Assembly (NCBI GenBank): GCA_001936135.1
Contig: CP012812.1
Span: 496,001-560,000 of the forward strand
DNA: 64,000 nt
Direction: 5' to 3'
From: Saccharomycopsis fibuligera x Saccharomycopsis cf. fibuligera
Lineage: Eukaryota > Ascomycota > Saccharomycetes > Ascoideales > Saccharomycopsidaceae
The stretch's first letter is position 1. Each line of letters opens with the position of its first letter. Positions 39,310 to 48,975 of this stretch are shown here, piece by piece. The translations under genes were made by a program, and so were the position numbers. The notes beneath the pieces were generated by a model. The model ran no database searches. It saw only the letters and a list, made by a program, of their open reading frames with translations, and was not told where the DNA came from.

Positions 39310-41728
39310 ACAATAACCTGGACAGCATTGTTTGGGAATAACTCTACACGTCTGTTGATTTTTTTCGTATGGGTCTAATGCAAGAAAACGGAGAAACACA
39401 TTCATGCACAAGAACTTTAATTTGATCCTTTGCAGTCGAGCCGCACCAGGTCATATTGGGCCGTCCCATCATACAAAAAATTTTTCTTCAACCTTTATAC
39501 TAGTGATCCCTCTCGAAGCGCTTTTTCATTCTCGTGGCTTCCTAAATTATGACTACAAAGACAACGGAATAGGTTTTTTTGTGTTTTTACTCCTCATACT
39601 TTTTCTTTTCATTCTAATCTGTTCGCGTTACTTGTTTTTATCAACAGGTTCCTGGGCAAAGTACTCAGTTCTGACATCTCAAACGAAGTAAAAAAAAAAA
39701 AAAAAGGTTATGTGCGCTTGGTTCTGGTCAACTATATGTGAATACTTTAGCACCAAACTGGAGCCCTTTTAATAATTGCCAATGGACCAGGGAAATGACC
39801 ATGCTGGCGCCCCGGATTTTTCTGCAAGACAAACGCTGCCATGAAATCGAAGGGATACAACTTACATCATTTTTCTCAACTTCGGAAAAAAGGCCAGACA
39901 GTAAAAGGTCAATCATGAAATATTGAAAAGCCGAGAGTAAAGCCCGGCAGAGACAAGCTTTATCCGCTCACATTGCTTGTTTAGTCACTATAGCTATATA
40001 TATAGTGAAGGTTGTTGTGCTTCAGTAACATGTTTTTACTGTTCTTGTAGCAAAACAGCTCTGTTTTCAGATAGAACCCAGTTTCGAGTTCTTCCTCTTT
40101 ACCAACGGCGTTTGCTACGCTGTTGTTGTTGAGAGGTCATCTACTGTGAATATGGAGAAACGGAAACTTATACTTTTGCTGACGCAGGAAAAAATAGGAA
40201 AGTACTTACCGCCCACATATCTACTAGACCAGCGTGCAGCATAATACTTCTAAATGCAGTGCCCCAGACTCTACCCCATTCTGACTTGCGTTTGTACGCG
40301 TAATATTGCATTTGGAACTTTTTGGAACAAACCCTTGCTTCTCAACAACCGCACTTCCACATACCTTCCTTCACTTTGGATTTTAAATATTCAAGCCAAC
40401 ATAGTATAAGGTGCATTCAATTTATATATTATAACTATTATGTCTTTGAATAAGGCCGCTAATCTATTCTGACTCTATCAAGGTTTGAGAGAGCCCACAT
40501 TCAAAATTTTGGCTTTTAGTTGATGCGTAATTATGTGTTCATATTTTCCCAAAATAGTCGCTCTAATTATACAGAGGTGGTCCTTTGAAGCAGTAGAGCA
40601 AAGCAAGAGAAGAGAGGGCAACCTTTTTAACTTCGGTCTAATTCGGTAATTTTAAATAATTTTGCTATTTTTCCACTGCATTAGTCTTGCTTTTCGGTAC
40701 AACTTTTTAGTTTCTTGGGATGTTTTTCACGAAGTAAAAAAAAAATTGTCTTTTGACAAGCATTGATTTCTTTTAGTAAAACTCCAGCTGGCTCTTTTTT
40801 TTTTTTTTTTCTATGTGGTTCTCGCGTGGCGTTACTTTTCTACTAGTGGAAAAATATAATCTTAGCAAAAAGTAAAAGCAATAAAAAAAAATAAAATAAA
40901 AGAGCTAATCGAAATACATAAAATACTTACAGTTAGTCTTGCTACAAAGTCTTTGTTTTCTGTTTGAAGTACAAACGCAAGAAAGCAGGAATAACTTGAA
41001 AATCAAGTTTTTTGACACCTCCAATTAAGCTATCCTGCGTTATATGTCCGCCTAGTTTGTGTTACTCCTGATTTCGTTTGAAAAAACCGTCCTCCAGCCA
41101 GGCTTTAATGCGTCACTGGCGAGCTCATATAAACTAAAATTCCAGAATACCACTTTGTTACATTGTGCGATGATTGTATATGATGGATGATCTAGCGACT
41201 ATTTTTTTTCCGCCAATGTCTTGCCCACTTGAATGGGCTTAACTTGGCTTATGATAGTTACGGAATCTTTCCCCATACTCTACCATCATCGTCAACACAA
41301 TCTATAAAATTACACACTATTCTTCTGTGTTATTTTCCTTCGTATCCTCCACATCGGATTATTCCTGCTGTTCAATTCAAGTAGAATTAAAAACGAGTAA
41401 AATTAAGCGACATGCGACGTCGCACAAAAGCAAACCATGGAAAAAAGTAGAAACCTAAAGAAATGTATCTCCGCGCTCAGTATAAGCTCGGTTACTATCC
41501 CGCCTTGCCCCCACAAACTATACTTCATTTTTTTGAATAAACATATAAATAATGTTTTGAAACACGAAACACTAATTACCAAAAATATGTACAATAAGAA
41601 AAAAATAAAAATAAAGACAACAACATAAAAAAGCTAAAAGGTTTATATTTTCTGCACTTTGATGCATTGCAGCGCGTTTATATAAGAGAATACGGCGGAT
41701 GTCCCACATGATTGTGCAACAATTTTTT

Positions 41729-41796
41729 ATGCACCATAATGCGCTACAGTAGTCAAATTTTCCGCTATTTATGCACTCCACACACTCTCTATGCAC
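41729..41796. repeat. Three dispersed ATGCAC elements
   Basis: ATGCAC occurs at 41729-41734, 41771-41776 and 41791-41796, each preceded by T or CT, with a GATGCATTGCAG close by (41661). This may be a cluster of transcription-factor sites; no factor is assigned. Confidence 0.3.
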
Positions 41797-42469
41797 CCCG
41801 TGCGTAATTAATACACGGCTTGTGCTGTATAGCGGTCGCCAGCGAGCGTAAAGTATGCTCAAATAAAATAGATGTCTACCCATTTTCCGGGGTCGTCTTT
41901 AATTGGTCAGTTAAACAAAGTTTAAAGAAAAAGAAAAGTTGCGATTTTGTAGGGCAATTACCACTTTCATTTCTTGTTGCTTTTTCACGTTGATAATACG
42001 AAAGATGAATATAAGCAAGCTAAAATAAAATACCAGAAAAACACCAGAACATTTGGGCCTGTCCAGCAAAGGAGCCATTAGCTCTGCCAATAATTATAAA
42101 TGATAGTTTTGAAAAACCCCTCTATTATACTCTTTGAGACCAAATTCCTACTTTTGTCCATTTCTGGCAAAATAAAATAAAACTATTGAGATCAGCCACT
42201 GCTGATCACGCTGTAAGATATTAAACGCATGAGAAAACAATAGCAATCCCTATGTTGTGCACTTTTGTGTACATTTCTTATTCTGCAAATAATACTTAGA
42301 TCCAAACTTTCTTAGCCTATTCGTACATAATTATACAGATAGTTTCTCCACCGCTTCTTGCGACTGGAGTAATTCAAGTAACTGCTTTTAGTGCCGTCCC
42401 CAACTCCTCCCTCCCCCAACAATTTATCCGGACTAAGCTATGTACCCCGCAAACTTCTTTACATCTTAT

Positions 42470-43948
42470 TCAATTAGCGAGCAAATTATAGATTTCCCGC
42501 CCGCTTTTCTTTACAGTAAACATGGGCGGCTGGAAAGAGCATAGTTCTTCCGATTGTTTTATTTGTGATGCCAGATTCTCAAAGAAGCACTCTTCCAACA
42601 ATGAGATCTCCCACTGCAGTGCTTTGACTGTGTCGCAATTTCGAATATCATTTCTTGCGTTTTTTCCGTCTGCCACGGTTGCATTCTTTGGTTTTGCCGA
42701 AATAGGTGCCGCCTGAAGTCTTTTCCTGTCATTTATATGCTCTTGTTGGTTCCGGAACTCGTCGAGAAGTGATTGCAACTCTTCTATTTTAGCAGTATAC
42801 AGCTGTGTTTCCTCATAGCTCTTCATAGAGAGCTTCTCACACTGTTTTTTTAACCTTTGTATCTCGTAGTCCTTCTCGTGCATTTCAAACGTTAACTCAT
42901 CTAACTGCATACCCAATTCCTTTTGATCGGAATGGATTCGCTCAAAGTAATGTAGTTTGGTTTTTGCAACTTTGGTTTCTCGTTTACTTTCTTCTAGCTC
43001 ATACTTCAATAACTCGTTAGCATTTTCAAGTTTTGAGATTCTCAGCTTGAGCTCATTTTTCTGTATAGTTTCCTCATTATTATTTTTCATGTTGTTTATG
43101 TTGTCATTATATATTGCATAACTTGAGGTTGGCTCATTAAGGGTATGGGTCTTTTGAGATCTGCATTTATCTCTTTTGAAAAAACACTCAAATTGCTTTT
43201 TGTCTTCCTCCTCTAGAAAAGAAATTAATGTTATGCATAATGGGCCCTGTTTGCAATGTAGACCAATCTCAACGAATATACAACACAATACTTGAATCTG
43301 AATCATGTCGCTGCCGAGCAATTTCCCGGGCGCTTTTTGCATGTACAATTTTTTCGGAATAATAAATCTTAGGTAATAATTGAGAGAATTATCCTTGTAT
43401 GAATCACTTACTGTCAATATTGTTGCTGCTGAGGTCGGTCTAGAGTTTAGCTTCGCCGGCTTTGGCTCACTTATTTCTTTAGCGCTATTGTTTTCTTCCA
43501 GGTTCGGCTTTATATTTTCTGAATAATTGACCTGCTGAGATGCTACTTTAGACATGCTAACTAAGCGCGTATTGTGTTTTATGTAAAAGTGATTCATTAT
43601 TCCAACTAATTTTTCAAAATAGCGGATCTTGGTGGAGGGGTCTGTATCAGGGAACTCTTGACTGAAATCTGGAATTGAGTTATCCAAGATACATATCAAT
43701 ATCTTGTTAACGATCACCGGCTCAGTGAGAATCTCAATATTGTCATTTTCTGATATAGGTGAATCCGGAAATTGGCAGATCTTTGTTTATTGCAATTAAG
43801 CACTGGTGTTAGCATATTTGTTGTATTAATTTTTTTTTTTTTTACTTTGTGCTTCACGCTTGGTGCATTTAAATAGAGAGTAGCTTCCTACCCAATGGAA
43901 TACCGCCAAAACAAAATCTTCCTTTAAATTGACTGGATTAACGGCCAT
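42470..43948 (-). CDS. Hook-domain coiled-coil protein (dynein adaptor type), two exons
   Basis: About 455 aa. Exon 1 is 43948-43892 (19 codons, MAVNPVNLKEDFVLAVFHW) and exon 2 is 43780-42470. The open frame of exon 2 continues upstream of any ATG to ICQFPDSP, so a first exon is needed. Joined, the N-terminus follows the Hook domain: W-x-x-x-FP-x-S-x at the first helix, then ILTEPVIVNKILICIL (where Hook proteins have LTNGVxMxxVLxxI), RYFEKLVGIMNHFY, and QIQVLCCIFVEIGLHC near residue 175. From about residue 240 to 370 there is a long coiled coil (LRISKLENANELLKYELEES and onwards). Hook proteins link cargo such as early endosomes to dynein; S. cerevisiae lacks one. Family and splice model are inferences, but they support each other. 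Confidence 0.62.
43781..43891 (-). other. Predicted intron of the Hook-like gene
   Basis: 111 nt on the minus strand. The donor is GTAGGA at 43891, a branch-point-like TGCTAAC lies at 43814-43808, and the acceptor is CAAAG ending at 43781, 27 nt after the branch. The AAG acceptor and GTAGGA donor are not ideal. An alternative is a GTAAAA donor near 43846 with a TATATCAG acceptor near 43759. The first option is preferred because it restores the Hook WxxxFP motif. Confidence 0.5.
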
Positions 43949-45049
43949 TTTTGATAATGAAAAGCAAGTGATAATTTGTTTAAGTTCTCTAAACCGACAA
44001 ATTTTTGGGTAAGAAATTTTTTATCTCATAAACAAGCCATAGATATTTTTTGAGTAGTTTGTTTTGTGATTTGTGAACGATCATACGAAATCTGAGACAC
44101 AAAAGGTGTGTATGCAGGTCCGTTATCACGAGATACGCAAGATATTTTCCAACATCTACTAGCATTGCAGTTTCTATAATATCATTGTGATATTGATATT
44201 TAAGCAAGAGAAAATTCAAAGCAACTGCGAGTGAAATACTAAAGGGAAAAAAGGATCTACAAAATCAAATAGTTGATTTGTACATGCATCTGAAATAAGT
44301 GAAAGAACATGAATTTTGAGAATCTTTGCTGCCGTTTTTTGACGGGACTAATGCAGGCATTTTTTTAACAAAAGACATAGATTTCATTTGAAAAAGAGTC
44401 ATCCTGAGAATAGAATAGATGTAAGATGAGAAAAATAGGGAAGCCAAATAAACCGAATTACGACATTTCACAAACAAATTCATTACCGTATAAATGACAT
44501 GTTACTATACAGTATAATTCTGGATCGATTTACTCCAAAAGTGTTCTTTAACAATGCTATGACAAATTTGTATAATTTATAAACAAATTATAAATTATGA
44601 CAAATTTCAAAAGTGAAACTAAGTATCAAAGGTTGTAAGTAACAGAATATATAGCACAAAATCTTGTTTCAGGAAAGCATCTGGAAAATAGCGTTCAAAA
44701 AAAAAAAGGTAAGATGTGTTATGTCATTAAGAGTAATAAGACGGCTAGTGCTTGATAAAGTGAATGTTTGAATTCGTTCAATATAGCACCATGCCACACA
44801 ATTTGCACATGTGTTGCAAACCATCCACAACATGTATTGTAAGCAATAAGAAAAGCCCGCTTATTCGGCTTTCTGACATTCACGCAAAAATGAATAAGAG
44901 TGATTTTTCTTGATATACAAAAAAAAAAAAAAAAAAAAAAGTAGCCCTAACGCGCGAAAATGATCAAGCAGCATCAAAAATTGCAAAATTTGGTACCCTT
45001 TTAATAACAACATCTTAGTAGATAACTTGAAGAAATTAGTACGACCATT
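43949..45049. other. Intergenic region upstream of the Hook-like gene
   Basis: 1.1 kb, AT-rich with an A22 run at 44919-44940. Minus-strand frames of 72-76 codons at 43989-44219 (no ATG at its head) and 44265-44483 are not convincing. Confidence 0.45.
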
Positions 45050-46579
45050 TCAGCCCTTGTTTCTAAGAACAACTTTTGGCTTGCTATCATCATCAGTCAG
45101 CGGCTTATTGCGCTTCAAAATCATGGGTTTGCCAGAACCAAACGGCGAAGGTTTTGTCTCTAAGTTTGTAGAAGAAGATGCAGTATGCTTATCCTGTGGA
45201 GCGCTATTTTTTTCAGTATCAGGTTTCTTGCTTCCAGTTTTCTTTGAGCTCAGCTTCTTCAGAGGTCTGAAAGAATTACTCTTCAATTTTCGTTCATTTT
45301 CAAGGTCTTTCACCTCTGCGTAGGTCTTGCTACCCTTTTCTGGTTTTGCCTTTCCGGCTCCCCCAGATCTGCTTTTACTTTTGCTTTTGCTCAATCTCAG
45401 GGATTTGGACTTTTGTTTATCCGTTTCTTGAGCCTGTTCTGAACTTGGACCTGGCGTAGAGTTTTCTAAACTATCTTTTAATTTCAAAGAGCCCTTTTTA
45501 ATTTTCAGTTCTTCTGGCGCAGCGTTAGAAGAAGACGTTTCAGAAGATTTTAGCACTTCTTGTTTTGCTGTAGTAGACTTGGAGCTTTCTTTTCTTGAAC
45601 TCTCAGCTTCGTTTTTTGATTCGTTGCCATTACTATGTTCAGAAGATTTCAAAGCGCGTTCCTTATTCCTGCTAGACTGTTTCTTGCCTTTACTTTTCTT
45701 GGCTTTCTTTGCTTCAGATTCTTTGCTCTTTGATTTATGAGTTGTTTGACTTGGTCTATCAGTGTTGATATAAATGCTTCTGGTATTATCTGCTGATTTT
45801 GGCTGCTCTTTTGTCTCGCTTGCTTCTTTTTTCATTTCTTTTTTCAAATCACTTTCACTCTTTGATTTCTCCTTTCTTGCATCTCTCTTCTTTTGTGCAT
45901 CAGCCCTTGCCTTTTCCTTCTTTGCTTCACTGGATTTCTTTTCTTTTTCTTCTGATTTTTTGCTAGATTTTTTGGCAGACTTTGACTTCTTTGATTTTTC
46001 TTTACTTTCAGGCTGATTCACCTGCAGAGGTTCTTTCAATAATTGAGTAAAAGGAACAAACTTCTTATCAGTAGCAAAAAAAGGTTCTCCATCATTTTCA
46101 ATCTCACCATCACGAATCTTAATAAACTTGGTAAATAACGAGTCTTTTTGAATTGTACCATTGAGTTTGTTGGGTTTAACCCATTGCACGGATTCCCAAG
46201 TATCTTGTTCACTACAAGGCAAATTCGTCATCCCGTCAAAGTCGCATACTTGAATATTAGGCACCAAGTCAGATTCCTTGTCGTCACTGAAAACAAATTC
46301 TCCCTGATTGGCAGCAACTTTGGACAAGAACGCGCCAAGTGCCTCTGGTTTGCGGAACTTCAAGTATGCTCTAGAATACGTTGGTAGCTCAAACGGGTTT
46401 GCCGAGTATTCGCCTTGTACGAAATACTTGAAGTCAAACACGGATTCCTGATTATGAATAAACTTGTTGACGGTTTCGTAGAAAGCCAAAGGAGTCAAGT
46501 TGGGCGGCAATAACCTGATAATTATTTTGACCGCTGTTGGTTGTGGCAGTTGTGGCTTTTGACCTTGTTTGTGCGGCAT
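45050..46579 (-). CDS. UPF3: Upf3 nonsense-mediated decay factor
   Basis: 509 aa. It binds Upf2 and helps Upf1 recognise premature stops; it shuttles between nucleus and cytoplasm. The Smg4/UPF3 RNP-type domain spans about residues 16-185: VKIIIRLLPPNLTPLAFYETV is the family signature, with YSRAYLKFRKPEALGAFL as the later RNP strand. The remaining 300 residues are an extreme Lys/Ser/Glu low-complexity region (KKSKSAKKSSKKSEEKEKK and similar blocks), much longer than in the 387-aa S. cerevisiae Upf3. The basic nature fits nuclear localisation. The ATG at 46579 is the first Met. The reverse strand of the Lys/Ser region gives a false Phe/Ser-rich frame. Confidence 0.88.
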   Translation of the reverse strand: MPHKQGQKPQLPQPTAVKIIIRLLPPNLTPLAFYETVNKFIHNQESVFDFKYFVQGEYSANPFELPTYSRAYLKFRKPEALGAFLSKVAANQGEFVFSDDKESDLVPNIQVCDFDGMTNLPCSEQDTWESVQWVKPNKLNGTIQKDSLFTKFIKIRDGEIENDGEPFFATDKKFVPFTQLLKEPLQVNQPESKEKSKKSKSAKKSSKKSEEKEKKSSEAKKEKARADAQKKRDARKEKSKSESDLKKEMKKEASETKEQPKSADNTRSIYINTDRPSQTTHKSKSKESEAKKAKKSKGKKQSSRNKERALKSSEHSNGNESKNEAESSRKESSKSTTAKQEVLKSSETSSSNAAPEELKIKKGSLKLKDSLENSTPGPSSEQAQETDKQKSKSLRLSKSKSKSRSGGAGKAKPEKGSKTYAEVKDLENERKLKSNSFRPLKKLSSKKTGSKKPDTEKNSAPQDKHTASSSTNLETKPSPFGSGKPMILKRNKPLTDDDSKPKVVLRNKG

Positions 46580-47574
46580 GTTAAATAGACAATGTCTTGA
46601 CTGTACTGTCTTCGTTTGTCGTGTAAATGTTTGTGCGAATCAGATATTAATGATTATTCTTGTTTGTGTTTCGCCAAAAACACTTCTTCTCTCAATAACT
46701 TCCAAAATATCTGTAAGATAGGCTCCTCAATCGTAATATAAAGTGATGGGCTGCTTTGCAGTGCAATTGGGAGGCAATTCTATTGTTTGGGCTTGTCCAT
46801 TAACGAGTACTGAATGCTTCTTTATTTTTGAGCCATACTCTCGTACCAGTCTTTTCTATCACCGATGATCTCGAAGACAGAAAATAAAAAATAAAAAATA
46901 GAAAATAAAGGAAAAGCGGACAAAATGCCTTTGAGGTAATTGCTTACCTAATCATTTCACCTTTACGAAATGCCTTGACAAATTTTTGCCTCAGAAACTG
47001 GTATTTGTACAACAAGCAGTCATTAAATAAACTTGCAATTACTGCTATTGGTTGGAAACGCCGCCTTGTGACTACTAGAAAATGTTTACGAGGGGCAATG
47101 TGCGCTTACACACTGCGATTCCTTGAACTTTCTGTCACCGCGAGCATCGGGTCTGCTCAAAAACCTATGATATAGCGATTAACAGACATAACCCCATGAC
47201 ATGGAACAGGTATACGTTATAAGCTAACAAAATATATACCAAATCATAAAGTTTTTGATGTATTTATAGCTCCTTCTTCGTATTAAGATCATTTTGTCGG
47301 ATGTTCGTATTTTATCAGTTCGTAGACTCTTATGAGGTGACCACTGCGGTATACGTACTTTTGACATAAACCGAAAAAATAAAAATAAAAAAAAAAAAAA
47401 AAAAAATAAAAATAAAAAAAAGAAATTGCGATGCTTTCAAAAAGAAGACAAAAACACTGACGCCAGCAGCATAAAACAGTCAACAACTACTTTGAATTCA
47501 TACTTGACAACACCAATTACCATCTCTACCACTAATTATAGCTCAGAAAATACGGCCTTCGGTTAAATCAAGTC
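46580..47574. other. Divergent promoter region UPF3/THP1
   Basis: 995 bp. It contains an AAAATAAAA-type A-rich repeat at 46880-46910 and an A-rich run at 47385-47420. I see no gene here. Confidence 0.5.
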
Positions 47575-48975
47575 ATGAGCTTCAGCAACAATGGCGACCT
47601 ACTAGAGCAGTTTTTCAGCCAAATCAAAGCACACATCGCCAGTAACCAGTCCCTTGGTCAAATAGTGACAATAAACGTTGCATCCAATGCTCAGTTCATA
47701 GCCAGCTTACAAAACTACTTGCAAGCAAATAAACAGCTTAATTTGAGAAAAGCAGTAGACAAGTTTCATTTCTTCAAAGGCGATAATGAAAGAGCAGCGT
47801 TTGATCAATTTATAGAATCATTCTTGACATTTGTCAAAGAATTCAACGTTTACTCAATGATTGAGTCAATAGATTTGATCCTCAACTACATTAATCAACT
47901 AGTGGTAGTATTCAACAATTATGACGAGCTTAGCCACATGCTTCTTGCTACGTTAAGTTGCGATTTGCAGTACGTGTATCAGATTAGTAAGACCATAGAT
48001 AAAGTGCTAGCAGTGAATGGAATCAGCCGAAGCAATGCAATTCAAACTAAATTCACCAGCTACTTGTCCAAACTATTCAACAACTGCAAAAAAAATCAAT
48101 TCAAAAACCCTACAAAGAAGGCGATGTTGCTCAAAGTCTCAAATTTTTTGGTGCTGATATACTTCAATATTAATCAGCCATTGAACTGTAACACAATATT
48201 CATCACCAATAGACACAATTTCAAAACTTTGAAAGGTTCGAATTTCGGTAAAAACGATTTGATAAAGTATAGATACTATTTGGGCAAATACTTGGTAATC
48301 AACCAATTTTTCACGGTGGCATTGATCCAATTCAAGTACTGTTACATTAATTTTCCCATCAATAAACTACGGGGCCCAAACAGCAATGCTAAAACGATAA
48401 AACAATTCGATTCAATTTTAGAGTACTTTGTAATTCTATTAATGATCACGGGCCACAAGCCAAGCAGGGCACTTATCAGCAAATTTTCCAACAGTTTTCA
48501 TCAACAGCTTTACTTTGAGTTGATTAGAGCGATCCAGTCAGGCAATATGACAAGATTTGAGCAAATATTGCAATTTCATAGAGAATACTATAGATCGAAA
48601 AGCCTTTATAATTTGATGTTGAAAAATCTATCCATGATTGTTTATAGAAATTTGTTTTACAAAATATTCAAATTCATTAACAATGGTCAAATTACCAGTA
48701 ATTATCAGAACGTGCTAGACTACAGGCTTTTCGCCGCTGGTTTAGCGATTTCCGAACAGGGGATACAAAAACCATTTAATACTCAAAATACTACTGAGAG
48801 TATATATGAACACGTTGAAGAGATTTTGGTATCGTTGATTGATAAAAAGTGGGCAAAGGGTATTATATTCCCGCAATCCAGCAAGCTTTCGCTTTCTAAA
48901 AAAGGTGATGCGTTTCCGCAGATTAGTCAAGGGCTTGATGTTGGACGACATGATTACGATTGGCTTGACAAATAG
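47575..48975 (+). CDS. THP1: Thp1, PCI-domain subunit of TREX-2
   Basis: 466 aa. It forms TREX-2 with Sac3, Sem1, Sus1 and Cdc31, coupling transcription to mRNA export at the nuclear pore. The N-terminal helical repeats (FIESFLTFVKEFNVYSMIES, FTSYLSKLFNNCKK, LIYFNINQPLNCNTIF) line up with Thp1. The PCI core has RYYLGKYLVINQFFTVALIQF and ILEYFVILLMITGHKPS. The winged helix ends VEEILVSLIDKKWAKGIIFP followed by LSLSKKGDAFPQI. The related Csn12/PCID2 family shares the PCI end, but the N-terminal half and length (Thp1 455 aa) favour Thp1. Confidence 0.8.
   Translation: MSFSNNGDLLEQFFSQIKAHIASNQSLGQIVTINVASNAQFIASLQNYLQANKQLNLRKAVDKFHFFKGDNERAAFDQFIESFLTFVKEFNVYSMIESIDLILNYINQLVVVFNNYDELSHMLLATLSCDLQYVYQISKTIDKVLAVNGISRSNAIQTKFTSYLSKLFNNCKKNQFKNPTKKAMLLKVSNFLVLIYFNINQPLNCNTIFITNRHNFKTLKGSNFGKNDLIKYRYYLGKYLVINQFFTVALIQFKYCYINFPINKLRGPNSNAKTIKQFDSILEYFVILLMITGHKPSRALISKFSNSFHQQLYFELIRAIQSGNMTRFEQILQFHREYYRSKSLYNLMLKNLSMIVYRNLFYKIFKFINNGQITSNYQNVLDYRLFAAGLAISEQGIQKPFNTQNTTESIYEHVEEILVSLIDKKWAKGIIFPQSSKLSLSKKGDAFPQISQGLDVGRHDYDWLDK

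Larger units (their letters stand above)
39096..42469. other. 3.4-kb gene-free region upstream of the hexose transporter
   Basis: This is mainly a long 5' region for transporter copy 2. It contains GGGGGCCCCC at 39300-39309, CGGANNA sites at 39389-39395, 39565-39571 and 39883-39889, and three ATGCAC elements at 41729-41796. Short frames (for example 39404-39691 and 41572-41883) have no support. A minus-strand open stretch near 40190-40350 ends in a GTAAGT-type donor at about 40216, but I cannot build a gene from it. Confidence 0.45.

Noticed and set aside
39404-39691. 95-codon ATG-started frame with one hydrophobic stretch in the transporter promoter
   Set aside because: There is no family resemblance, and the hydrophobic part is a T-rich tract. 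The frame overlaps the putative regulatory sites of the transporter.
40190-40360. Minus-strand open stretch with KRKSEWGRVWGTAFRS and a GTAAGT donor
   Set aside because: About 58 open codons is expected by chance several times in 3.4 kb of such DNA. No splice partner gives a plausible continuation.
45774-46016. Phe/Ser/Leu-rich frame opposite UPF3
   Set aside because: It is the antisense shadow of the Lys/Ser-rich UPF3 tail.
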